Shown here in pieces: positions 1 through 7,629 of a DNA stretch of 32,287 nt (position 1 is the first letter of the stretch; every line of letters begins with the position of its first letter). Below the pieces are notes generated by a model. The model did no database searches. It was not told the origin of the DNA and saw only the letters and a program-made list of their open reading frames with translations. The position numbers and the translations under genes were made by a program. This DNA comes from Pseudomonadota bacterium (GTDB lineage Bacteria > Oederibacteriota > Muellerivitia > Muellerivitales > Muellerivitaceae), in NCBI GenBank assembly GCA_021324075.1, contig JAJPJW010000208.1:1-32287 (forward strand), read 5' to 3'.

Positions 1-2
1 CT

Positions 3-785
3 ACCGGCACGCCCACCGATACGCAAACAGCCACGGCCAGCTCAACGCCCAGTGGAACCCCGACGGATACGCCGACCCCTACCATCACCCGGACGCCCAC
101 TGCCACGCAAAGCTTGACCCCGACACAAACCGCCACTGTTACCGCGACCTTGACGCCGACGGCGACCCCGACCGGTACGCCCACCGATACCGTTACGTTT
201 ACTTCCACCGGAACGCCGGCTAATACGGCGACGGGCACGGCCACTTCCACTCCCAGCGCGACGCCGACGTATACGGCTACCGCCACGGTTACGGAGACTC
301 CCACGGATACGCAAATCCAGACCCCGACGGCAACGGCCACTGACACGGCGACTTTGACCCCGACAGCGACCCAAACCGGGACTCCTACGGATACCGCCAC
401 CCAAACCTTGACCAGCACCCCGACGGATACGGTGGCATCCACGCCGACCTTGACGCCAACCAACACGGCAACCGCGACGGCCTCCCTTACCCCCACCCAA
501 ACCCCCAGTTCCACGCCGTCGGCCACCCCGACCTTGACGGCCAGTCTGACCAGCACCCGTACTCCCACCCAAACCCCGACGGATTCGGCGACACCGACGG
601 CGTCCCGCACCGCCACCGCTACGCCATCCTCCACACCCAGTCCGACACCACCCTCTACAGCGACGTCGAGTCCCACCTCGACTGTCACCGGTACGCCCAG
701 CCAGACCCCCACCCCCACGATTACGGACACGCCCACCCTGACCGATACCCCCACCGTCAGCCCCACGCCTTCGGCTTCGGGCACG
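3..785 (+). repeat. Degenerate tandem repeat coding for Thr/Pro array
   Basis: Imperfect short repeats built from ACNCCG/ACG/GAC-rich codons run through the first ~785 bases. They code for the TPT-type stalk of the protein above. The opposite strand is also open through this stretch and reads as an Arg/Gly-rich product, which is a by-product of the composition. Such an array is prone to slippage, so length variation between strains is expected (inference). Confidence 0.8.
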
Positions 786-1082
786 CCCACGGTGGCTATT
801 TCCCTGGCCCTGGGCGCCAACCGGTTCAATGATCTTTCGGACCCGCCCCTGAGGGTGGATTACTGGGTCCTCAATGGCGGCACGGTGGAAGTGCGGGTCT
901 ATAACGTGGCGGATGTGGCGGTGCGCCACCTCTCCTCGGCCACGATGGCGCCGGGAGCCTATACGCTTTACTGGGACGGGAAGGACGACACGGGGGCGCC
1001 GATGGCTTCGGGGCTTTACCTGATTGCGGTGACCGAGCCGGGCCGGGTGGACATCAAGAAAGTGCTGGTACTGAAACAATGA
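3..1082 (+). CDS. Thr/Pro-rich repeat protein with FlgD-like C-terminal domain (5' partial)
   Basis: The frame is open from the first bases of the window, so the start lies upstream. About 260 residues are a low-complexity Thr/Pro/Ala/Ser array (TPTxTxTxTP type), probably an extended surface stalk. The last ~95 residues are a folded domain with the pattern YTLYWDGKDDTG followed by ASGLYLIAV and a basic end (KKVLVLK). This matches the FlgD Ig-like fold and resembles C-terminal sorting domains of type IX secretion cargo. Its stop overlaps the next start by ATGA, so it is translationally coupled to a PorV/PorQ-like gene. An exported or surface-anchored adhesin-like protein is inferred; the missing N-terminus prevents a firmer call. 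Confidence 0.75.
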   Translation, partial: TGTPTDTQTATASSTPSGTPTDTPTPTITRTPTATQSLTPTQTATVTATLTPTATPTGTPTDTVTFTSTGTPANTATGTATSTPSATPTYTATATVTETPTDTQIQTPTATATDTATLTPTATQTGTPTDTATQTLTSTPTDTVASTPTLTPTNTATATASLTPTQTPSSTPSATPTLTASLTSTRTPTQTPTDSATPTASRTATATPSSTPSPTPPSTATSSPTSTVTGTPSQTPTPTITDTPTLTDTPTVSPTPSASGTPTVAISLALGANRFNDLSDPPLRVDYWVLNGGTVEVRVYNVADVAVRHLSSATMAPGAYTLYWDGKDDTGAPMASGLYLIAVTEPGRVDIKKVLVLKQ

Positions 1083-2989
1083 TGAAAACCGGTCCGCGGT
1101 CCACAGTCCGCAGCCCACAGGTAGAGGCCGTTTGGAAACCTTGGTATCCGGCCTTTTTTACTTTTGCACTTTTTTACTTTTGCACCTTTCCGGCTTTTGC
1201 CGTGCCCTTGACCACCGGCGCCGATTTCCTCCTGATGACTACGGGGGCCCGGCCCGACGGCATGGGCCAGGCCTTCAGCGCGGTGGCCGACGACATCAAC
1301 ACCCTGTCCTTCAATCCCGCGGGGCTGGGCAACATCCGGTCCGCCCAGGTGGGTTACGGTTACGAAAACTTCGTGGCGGGCGTCCAGTACGACTTCATCG
1401 GCCTGGCCCTGCCCGTGGGGAACGCCGGGGTGCTGGGGCTCGGCTATATCGACATGGGCACGGCGCCCTTCAACAGCACCGCCAATCCCTCCACGCCCGC
1501 GGTTTCGGCGGAGGACCGGGCCTTCATCGCCGGATGGGGAAGGTCCTTTTACGATTTCCACGTGGGCATCGCGGGCAAATACATCCAGCGCCAGTTGGAC
1601 ACGGTCCAGGGCAACGGCTGGGGCGTGGACCTGGGCTTAAGGTACCGACCGGCCCCCAATTGGACCCTGGCGGCCAGCCTGATGAACCTTGGGCCCGGCG
1701 TCCAGCTTTCCTCCCTGGAGCCGCTGCCCACCTTGGTGAACGCCGGATTGGCCTGGACGGCCGTGGAGCAGCCCTTCCACAGCCTCACCTTCGCCGGCAA
1801 CGGGACCTTCAACCTCGCCACCAACACCCAGCAGTTCGGGGTGGGGGCCGAATACTGGTACCAGGACGCCTTCGCCTTGCGGGCGGGCTATGTGCTCAAT
1901 TCGCTGGACCTGGGAGGGGACTTCAACCCCGACGGGTTCTCGGCGGGCGCGGGCTTCAAGCTGTCCTTCGTTGAACTGGATTACGCCTTCCAACCCCTCA
2001 ACACCATCGGCATGGTGCACCGTTTTTCGGGAATGCTCCGCTGGGACGGACCCTTCGCCGGGGATGGAGAGCCGAACCCGCCCAAATACGTGAACGTCAG
2101 GCCCACGGCCCGGGCCCTGGAGATACGCTGGGACAAGGCCCTGGGGCCGGTGAAAGCCTATGAGGTGATGATCCAGCCGCTGGACGGCGGTGAAATGTTC
2201 CTTTCCGATCCGGTGGTCAACCCGATCTATTATTTCGAGAAATTCAAACCCGGCGTCCTTTACAAAATCTCGGTCAAGACCATCGGGCCGGGGGGAAACC
2301 GGAGCTTTCCTTCCAACGAAGCTTACACGGCCGCTCCTAACGAACAGCAAATGGCCCGGTTGACGGGGGACAAGGAGGCTTCCACCGGCCAGGGAGTCAC
2401 GGGCAAGGTGGATGGGGTGGGGCTCCAACTTTCCTGGCCGAAAACGGACGGGGCGGTGGGAGGCTACAATGTTTACCGGAAGTCGCCCGGCGGGGAAGTG
2501 GTGAAGCTGACGCAGGATCCCAAGCAGGCCAGCCAGGTCTGGTTGACCGACGTTTCGGGCCTCCAAGGCTGGGAATGGATCGTGACGGCGGTGGGGGAGA
2601 AGGGCAAGGAGAGGACCCTCGGGTCTTTTCACTGGTACCCGGGCAGCGCGGAAACGGACCGTATATTGGAGAAGCCCGTCCAGCGGCTGACCGCCAGCCC
2701 CCAGAAGGACCGGGTGCTTTACCTGGATTGGGACAGCGTCCCCCAGGCCTCGGGTTACGTCATTTTGTTTTCACACAGCAATGACGACATCTACGAGGTG
2801 TTCCGGGATCTGAACCAGACCAAGCCCAGCCTCCTCCTGCAAATCGGCGGCAAGCACGAGGTTTATCATTTCCTCGTGGTCCCCAAGGATGCCAAGGGCC
2901 ATTGGCTTAAAAGGTCCAAGGAGGCCGTCGCGGACTTGTGGAATTTAGCGCCCCCCAATTCCCCCCACCCTTTGAAACCCATCCGGTGA
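1079..2989 (+). CDS. PorV/PorQ-like outer-membrane barrel with three Fn3-like domains
   Basis: The 636-residue product has an unusual basic N-terminus, a very aromatic hydrophobic segment near residues 22-41 ending in AFA (likely signal cleavage) and then GADFLLMTTGARPDGMGQ. Together with the DDINTLSFNPAGL motif this is typical of the PorV/PorQ (UPF0164) barrel family. The barrel spans about residues 42-330. Three fibronectin type III-like modules follow at roughly 338-425, 440-525 and 540-625. Two ATG codons (1079, 1082) are possible starts; ATG 1079 overlaps the upstream stop as ATGA. The first 40 codons contain two short repeat arrays (1091-1125 and 1155-1186), so the N-terminus has been remodelled. 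PorV family members shuttle type IX secretion cargo in Bacteroidetes; that role is only inferred here from pairing with a cargo-like gene. Confidence 0.8.
   Translation: MMKTGPRSTVRSPQVEAVWKPWYPAFFTFALFYFCTFPAFAVPLTTGADFLLMTTGARPDGMGQAFSAVADDINTLSFNPAGLGNIRSAQVGYGYENFVAGVQYDFIGLALPVGNAGVLGLGYIDMGTAPFNSTANPSTPAVSAEDRAFIAGWGRSFYDFHVGIAGKYIQRQLDTVQGNGWGVDLGLRYRPAPNWTLAASLMNLGPGVQLSSLEPLPTLVNAGLAWTAVEQPFHSLTFAGNGTFNLATNTQQFGVGAEYWYQDAFALRAGYVLNSLDLGGDFNPDGFSAGAGFKLSFVELDYAFQPLNTIGMVHRFSGMLRWDGPFAGDGEPNPPKYVNVRPTARALEIRWDKALGPVKAYEVMIQPLDGGEMFLSDPVVNPIYYFEKFKPGVLYKISVKTIGPGGNRSFPSNEAYTAAPNEQQMARLTGDKEASTGQGVTGKVDGVGLQLSWPKTDGAVGGYNVYRKSPGGEVVKLTQDPKQASQVWLTDVSGLQGWEWIVTAVGEKGKERTLGSFHWYPGSAETDRILEKPVQRLTASPQKDRVLYLDWDSVPQASGYVILFSHSNDDIYEVFRDLNQTKPSLLLQIGGKHEVYHFLVVPKDAKGHWLKRSKEAVADLWNLAPPNSPHPLKPIR
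1091..1125 (+). repeat. Heptamer array (left-arm type, GGTCCGC family)
   Basis: Five consecutive 7-nt units occupy exactly 35 nt: GGTCCGC, GGTCCAC, AGTCCGC, AGCCCAC and AGGTAGA. The array begins 8 nt after the stop codon of the upstream Thr/Pro gene and is preceded by TGAAAACC. Unit length, unit number and the RGT head match the left arms at 27776, 30304 and 32034. It lies in the coding sequence of the PorV-like gene and gives the peptide PRSTVRSPQ. Confidence 0.75.
1155..1186 (+). repeat. Octamer array (right-arm type) inside signal peptide
   Basis: Four 8-nt units ending in ACT or ACC (TTTTTACT, TTTGCACT, TTTTTACT, TTTGCACC) include a perfect 16-bp tandem duplication at 1154-1185. Read on the other strand the units begin AGT or GGT, so it has the polarity of a right arm relative to the heptamer array at 1091-1125, 29 nt away. 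It is not complementary to that array. It codes for the Phe/Leu-rich core of the signal peptide. Confidence 0.65.
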
Positions 2990-3144
2990 TCGGCCTTTTC
3001 CCACAGGCCGAAAGCCTGGGAAATTGACCCTTTTCCGGCCTTCCCAAGGTAAAAGAGCCGCCAATTTTTGTGGAATTTCGCCCGGCCACCGGGTCCCCAG
3101 CCAATGGTATTGTTCAGGTTTGGGGGAGGTGCTAGGATGATGCC

Positions 3145-4326
3145 ATGTCGCATAGCCGGAAATACTTCACCCTTACCCTACTGATTTCGGGCTTTCTCGC
3201 CGCTCCGGCTTTGGCCAACAACCGGGGCGAACAGTTCAGCTTGAGCCTTGACGCCCTGGGCCAGGGCATCTTCTACAACACACCCACCAATACCACCAGT
3301 TACGGCGGCTTCGGCGGGCAGGCCTTCATCGACTGGCGCCCTTACCGGGTCATCTCCTTCGGCCTCGGTGGGCAGTACGCTTATTACCCCCTGACTTCCA
3401 CTTTCCAGCTGACCTCCTTCGATTTGGGCGGCCGCATCTTCCCGTCCGGCGCGCATTTTTCCAACGGCGAACTTTACCTGCAGGGCGGCGTGGGCCTCCA
3501 GCTCCTCATCAACCCCGGCAACTACCCGGGCCACTACCACGGCTATGCGGGCCTGGGCTGGCGCCAGTTTTTGGAACCCACCATGGCCCTGGACCTGGGG
3601 GCCCAGTACGACTTTTTCTCGCCCATCGGCCTGCCCTTGAACGGCGCTTCGGCCAAGTTGGGGCTGACTTTCATCTTTGGAAGGGACGATTGGTCCGAGC
3701 CCAAGGCGGCCCACATGATGCGGCCCCGCACCCTGAACATCGGGGCGGACTGGGCCGGGCCCCCGACCTTCGTTTACGATGGGAAGACGGACCTGCGTTC
3801 GGTGGCTTTCCAGGTTTACGGCGACGAGGGGCTTTATCCCCTGATCGTGAACGCCAACAAGGACCTGCTGGCGAAGGAAGGCTTGAGGGCCGGCATTACC
3901 CTGAGGATCCCGCCGCCGCCCAAGACCGCCGTCGAGGTCGATAACATGGAGGATATGGCCTTCAGCAACCCCCATTACATCGAATGGGAACAAAAGAGCG
4001 AAGGCCTCTTCCCCCAGCCCTTCAATCCCAGCGTCTCCAGCTACCGGTGGAAGGAATCGGACAACCTTCCCGCCCTGGCCCAAAGGCTTTATGGCGACGA
4101 GGACATGTATCCCCTGATCGTGGACGCCAACGAAGAACGGCTGATCCTCCCCAACAACCTGGTGGCGGGCAAGGTCCTCAAAATCCCCCAATTGCCCTCG
4201 ACAGATAAACAAGACACGGTCCGAGACGAAGCCCTCAATGACCCCCATTACATCTGGTGGCGCAATGTCAGCCGCGAAGAGGGACAGCCTAAAGACTCCT
4301 CGCGCATCGAGTCCGACAACGAGTAA
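3145..4326 (+). CDS. Outer-membrane beta-barrel protein with two LysM-like repeats
   Basis: The 393-residue product has a signal peptide ending near residue 24 (PALA), then a barrel-like domain to about residue 180 with alternating aromatic and Gly-rich strands and the motif LDLGAQYDFFSPIGLPL. Two homologous segments of ~45 residues follow, near 213-262 and 303-350, sharing VYGDEGLYPLIVNAN and LYGDEDMYPLIVDAN and ending in LRIP or LKIP. This is the LysM layout. Each is followed by a NPHYI or DPHYI motif. The start ATG 3145 follows a GGGGGAGGT stretch at 3122-3130. Binding peptidoglycan through LysM while embedded in the outer membrane is the likely role; no enzyme motif is visible. It is a paralogue of the barrel downstream. 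Confidence 0.75.
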   Translation: MSHSRKYFTLTLLISGFLAAPALANNRGEQFSLSLDALGQGIFYNTPTNTTSYGGFGGQAFIDWRPYRVISFGLGGQYAYYPLTSTFQLTSFDLGGRIFPSGAHFSNGELYLQGGVGLQLLINPGNYPGHYHGYAGLGWRQFLEPTMALDLGAQYDFFSPIGLPLNGASAKLGLTFIFGRDDWSEPKAAHMMRPRTLNIGADWAGPPTFVYDGKTDLRSVAFQVYGDEGLYPLIVNANKDLLAKEGLRAGITLRIPPPPKTAVEVDNMEDMAFSNPHYIEWEQKSEGLFPQPFNPSVSSYRWKESDNLPALAQRLYGDEDMYPLIVDANEERLILPNNLVAGKVLKIPQLPSTDKQDTVRDEALNDPHYIWWRNVSREEGQPKDSSRIESDNE

Positions 4327-4432
4327 GCCGGTGCCGGCCGCCGGTCCGCCCACCCCGGGCGTTTTCCCTGTAACATCCTTCTTCCCCCTAACTATTTAAA
4401 GGCGTCCCTTCGCGGGGCAGGAGCCATATCCC

Positions 4433-5110
4433 TTGAGAAATAAGTCCATCGCCTTCCTGGTTCTTTTGCTGGCCGCGGTTTGGGTCCCGGGGGCCTCTGC
4501 GGACGAAAACGACCAGCAATGGAGCGTCAACCTGGACCTTTTGGGGCTGGGGGCCTTCGCCCCGAAAGGCGGGGCGTCGCTTGCCGGCGGGGCCGGCGTG
4601 GCGGCCTTCGGGGACTGGCGTCCCATTCCTTTCCTGGCCCTGGGCACGGGTTTGGATTTCACGGGTTATCCCGGAGGAAGCTGGGTGACTTCTTCCTGGA
4701 GTTTGGGTGCCCGCCTTTTCCCCCTGCCCATGGAAAAGGGCGGGGAATGGTATTTCCAGGGAACCTCGGGGTTGAGCCTGGCCACCCAGACGCTCAAGGG
4801 CGAATGGCCGGGTAATTTTCACGGCACGGCGGGCGTCGGGTACCGGTTGTTCCAAGGCTCCTCCAGCGCGCTGGACCTGGGGCTCCAGTACGACTTCTTC
4901 AGCCCGGTGCACGTGCCCTTGCAGGCCCTGGGCCTTAAGGTGGGCTGGACCTGGCTTTTCGGGAAAGTTCCCACGCCGCCCCCGGCCGTCTTCACCCCGC
5001 CCATCTATTCTTCCCCCGGGGCGTCCGGATCCGCGCCCACTCCGGGGACGGACGGCAGTTCGCCGGTAACTGTGCAAAAAGGGGAGAAGGGGCCGGATTC
5101 GGACCAGTGA
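4433..5110 (+). CDS. Outer-membrane barrel protein, paralogue of the upstream barrel without LysM
   Basis: The 225-residue product starts at TTG 4433, chosen because AGGAG lies at 4419-4423 with a 9-nt spacer. A signal peptide ends at about residue 23 (ASA). The domain repeats landmarks of the previous gene in order: WSVNLDLLGLGAF, GDWRPIPF, SLGARLFP, the NFHG(T)AGVGYR segment and LDLGLQYDFFSPVHVPL. The LysM part is absent; the tail is Pro/Gly/Ser-rich and likely disordered. The pair probably arose by tandem duplication. Its position just before the export genes suggests an envelope role but gives no specific function. Confidence 0.7.
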   Translation: MRNKSIAFLVLLLAAVWVPGASADENDQQWSVNLDLLGLGAFAPKGGASLAGGAGVAAFGDWRPIPFLALGTGLDFTGYPGGSWVTSSWSLGARLFPLPMEKGGEWYFQGTSGLSLATQTLKGEWPGNFHGTAGVGYRLFQGSSSALDLGLQYDFFSPVHVPLQALGLKVGWTWLFGKVPTPPPAVFTPPIYSSPGASGSAPTPGTDGSSPVTVQKGEKGPDSDQ

Positions 5111-5158
5111 GGGCTGCCGGAGAAGGCATTGAAAACAAGGATTTTTCAAACAATTCAT

Positions 5159-5170
5159 CCCAATATTGGG
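5159..5170. promoter_or_regulatory. 12-bp perfect palindrome upstream of the export operon
   Basis: CCCAATATTGGG lies in the AT-rich gap before the Wza-like gene, 23 nt upstream of its ATG. A TAAAAT box at 5180-5185 could be a -10 element, but no convincing -35 sits at the correct distance. An operator is possible; a chance palindrome cannot be excluded. Confidence 0.25.
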
Positions 5171-5193
5171 TTTAAGCGATAAAATAACTAGCC

Positions 5194-5934
5194 ATGAACG
5201 CCTTGTTGAACGCCCTCCATCACCTACCGCGCTTGCTCGCCGGTTTATTGGCTTTCATGCTTGCCGTCCCCCCAACCCTTTGCCTGGCCGATTCCTCCAC
5301 GCCCGCTTCTTCCACCAAGGACGAAAACAACTATCCCAAACTGGTCATTGGGCCGGGTGACTTGCTCCTCATCCAGGTCTACGGGGAAAATGCGACGGCC
5401 ATGAGTTCCGCCTCTTTGGGCGGCAACAACCAGCTTCCCACCAATTACCAAGTGGATTCGGACGGGGAGGTGGTCTTTCCCTTCCTGGGCCGGGTAAAAC
5501 TGGGCGGATTGACCCCCGTGCAGGCCAGCGAAAAGATCGCCGGATTGCTTTCCAAGCCCCGCAAGGTGACGGTCCTCATCCAGGTGTCCAACACCTATTG
5601 GGTGTCGGTCCTGGGCAACGTCAGCAAGCCGGGGAAGTACCAGATCATGGGGCGGCCCACGGTTCTTTCAGCCCTGGCGGACGCAGGGGGACCCTTGCCG
5701 GGGTCCGATTTGGGAGGAACGATTTTGCTGCACGATAACCTGAAGAAGAAGGTCAACTTGAACGAATATCTTTCGGGGGAAGGTGAGATCCAGGCCGAAC
5801 CCTATCTTTACCCCGGGGATACGCTGATGATCCAAAAAAGCCCCTGGCCGGACCTGGGCGAATTGGCCATCGTGGCCTCCATCCTGGCCAGCGGGGCTGT
5901 CATCACAGTTGAACTTAGCAATCTCCACCACTGA
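5194..5934 (+). CDS. wza: Wza-like polysaccharide export protein
   Basis: The 246-residue product has a hydrophobic N-terminal signal (about residues 12-32). The polysaccharide export domain opens with KLVIGPGDLLLIQVYGE and continues with VDSDGEVVFPFLGRVKLGGLT. A SLBB-like segment follows (VLGNVSKPGKYQI, PTVLSALADAGG), with YLYPGDTLMIQ near the end. The last ~25 residues form a hydrophobic helix that could cross the outer membrane, as the C-terminal helix of Wza does. There is a Cys near the signal end, but its context (PTLC) is a poor lipobox, so lipidation is doubtful. It is shorter than E. coli Wza, with only one obvious SLBB. The next gene begins 9 nt downstream. Confidence 0.88.
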   Translation: MNALLNALHHLPRLLAGLLAFMLAVPPTLCLADSSTPASSTKDENNYPKLVIGPGDLLLIQVYGENATAMSSASLGGNNQLPTNYQVDSDGEVVFPFLGRVKLGGLTPVQASEKIAGLLSKPRKVTVLIQVSNTYWVSVLGNVSKPGKYQIMGRPTVLSALADAGGPLPGSDLGGTILLHDNLKKKVNLNEYLSGEGEIQAEPYLYPGDTLMIQKSPWPDLGELAIVASILASGAVITVELSNLHH

Positions 5935-5943
5935 GGCGTTGAA

Positions 5944-7629
5944 ATGGCAGAACTGACTGAAATTCCACAAAATGGCGCAGGGGATTCCTCCCAGGATGAT
6001 TTGAACCTTAGTGAAATCCTCCGTGTGGCCATGTCCCACGCCAAGTTTATCGGTACCACCATGGCGTTTTTCCTGGTCGTGGCCCTGCTTTACGCCTTCT
6101 TCTGGCCCAAAACCTATGAAGCCGTCACTACCGTCAAGGTGCCGGATGCCTCCCAAACCGCCCAGGGCATGCTCCGCCAACTGGTGCCCACCGGCAGCGG
6201 CGATCCGGTGGAAACCTACGTGCAGATCAGCAAGTCCGAAACCGTCGCATCGGGGGTGTCCAAAGCCCTCACCCTCGCCTCTCGTCCTGAATACGCGGGT
6301 TTAACCGAGCAAGACCTGGAGCAAAGGTTGCTGAAAACCGTTTCCGTTTCCAATGTGCTGAAGACCAACATCATCTCCGTCACCGCCCGCTCACGCGACC
6401 CGAAACTGGCCGCTGACCTGGCCAATGCCTGGGCCCAGGCCTTTATCCAGGTTAATTTGGACCTTTCCCACAAGGGCGCCGAATCCAAAAGGGAATTTCT
6501 GGAAAACCAGGCGAAGGAGATGCGGGAAAGGCTGGCCAATCCCGATCTGCGCCTCAACGACGAATCCAAAGCCGACGAACTCATTTACGCCCAGCTCTTG
6601 CAAGACCTTCAACAAGCGGATATTGAAGCCAAGGTGAATGATGCAGGCATCGTGGTGGTGGATGAGGCGGCCACGCCGGAAAAGGCCGTCAGCCCCAAGA
6701 AATTTCGTTCCCTGTTGCTGTCCCTGCTCCTGGGCCTGATCGTCGGTCTTCAAGGGGCTTTTCTCCTGGAAAAAATGCAGGACCGCGTGAAGGACGAGGA
6801 AGTGTTAAGCAAGGTGACGGGCCTTCCCAATTTTGCAGTGGTGCCCGACTTCCGGCAGGATTATCCCGAAGGCCTTGCTTCTTCTAGTTCGACCGAGAGA
6901 TTCAGCCCGAAGTTTCTCATCCATAACCCGGTGTTCGAGCACGCCTATTACCGCGAAAGCTTCAAGGTGTTGCGCACCAACCTCACCTTTGCCCGGGCCG
7001 ACAAGCCCTTAAAAGCCATGGCTGTGCTTTCCCCCGGCCAGGAAGAAGGGAAAACCTTGATCAACGCCAACCTGGCTATCTCCTTGGCCCAGGGTGGCAA
7101 GAAGACCCTTCTTATCGACACAGACCTGCGCAAATCGTCGGTGCGCAAAATCTTTGGCCTGGAAAACGGCATGGAAACGGGACTGCCCCTGGCCCTGACC
7201 GGCCAGAAGCCCTGGCGCGAGATGGTGCGACCCTCGGGCGTGGAAAACCTTGACCTCCTGCCCAACACTGTGGTTCCGCCCAATCCGGCGGAGCTTTTAG
7301 GCAGCGAAACCATGAAGAAGCTCATTGGGGAAGTGAAGGCCGCCTATGATTTCGTGGTCTTCGATGGCGCGCCCGTATTGGCCGTGACCGACTCAGTGGT
7401 GCTTTCCACCCTCCTGGACGGCGTGGTCTTGATGGCTTGCTTCAACCAGACCCGATCCTCCAACATCCGGCGGTCGCTGGAACAATTGCGCCGAGTCGGG
7501 GCAAATGTGGTGGGCACGGCCCTTAATTACGTCCCCACCAAGAAGGGCCTCTACGGCTACGGTTATGGCTATGGTTACGGCTATGGTAACTACAAGTACC
7601 ACGAGGATAAGGAAGCGGCGAAGAAGTGA
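5944..7629 (+). CDS. wzc: Wzc-like polysaccharide co-polymerase with BY-kinase domain
   Basis: The 561-residue product joins a Wzz-type chain-length domain to a bacterial tyrosine kinase domain. Membrane helices lie near residues 36-55 and 258-278, with the Pro-containing ATPEKAVSPKKF stretch before the second helix. The kinase has a P-loop (SPGQEEGKT, about 362-371), Walker A' (LLIDTDLRKS, about 389) and Walker B (FVVFDGAP, about 469). The C-terminus is a Tyr/Gly cluster, the usual autophosphorylation site. Cycling of tail phosphorylation controls chain length and export in this family. The periplasmic part is shorter than in E. coli Wzc. Its TGA overlaps the next GTG start (GTGA). Confidence 0.92.
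   Translation: MAELTEIPQNGAGDSSQDDLNLSEILRVAMSHAKFIGTTMAFFLVVALLYAFFWPKTYEAVTTVKVPDASQTAQGMLRQLVPTGSGDPVETYVQISKSETVASGVSKALTLASRPEYAGLTEQDLEQRLLKTVSVSNVLKTNIISVTARSRDPKLAADLANAWAQAFIQVNLDLSHKGAESKREFLENQAKEMRERLANPDLRLNDESKADELIYAQLLQDLQQADIEAKVNDAGIVVVDEAATPEKAVSPKKFRSLLLSLLLGLIVGLQGAFLLEKMQDRVKDEEVLSKVTGLPNFAVVPDFRQDYPEGLASSSSTERFSPKFLIHNPVFEHAYYRESFKVLRTNLTFARADKPLKAMAVLSPGQEEGKTLINANLAISLAQGGKKTLLIDTDLRKSSVRKIFGLENGMETGLPLALTGQKPWREMVRPSGVENLDLLPNTVVPPNPAELLGSETMKKLIGEVKAAYDFVVFDGAPVLAVTDSVVLSTLLDGVVLMACFNQTRSSNIRRSLEQLRRVGANVVGTALNYVPTKKGLYGYGYGYGYGYGNYKYHEDKEAAKK
7551..7589 (+). repeat. Tandem Tyr-Gly codon repeat (kinase tail)
   Basis: Alternating TAY-GGN codons (GGTTATGGCTATGG type, roughly 12-nt units) encode five to six consecutive Tyr-Gly pairs at the Wzc C-terminus. 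The near-perfect DNA repetition means the number of phosphorylatable tyrosines can change by slippage in steps of 6 nt without a frameshift. Confidence 0.7.

Noticed and set aside
42-1118. Long minus-strand open frame with an Arg/Gly-rich product opposite the Thr/Pro gene
   Set aside because: It is the complement of the Thr/Pro codon repeat; no ribosome site, no domain, and the plus-strand frame has a clear folded domain.
2991-3010. CGGCCT/AGGCCG hairpin after the PorV-like gene as a terminator
   Set aside because: Arms are short, the loop is long and no T-run follows; not enough to call a terminator.
3178-4353. Minus-strand frame of 391 residues opposite the LysM barrel gene
   Set aside because: No signal or domain; the plus strand has signal peptide, barrel and LysM-like repeats. 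It is a GC-rich shadow frame.
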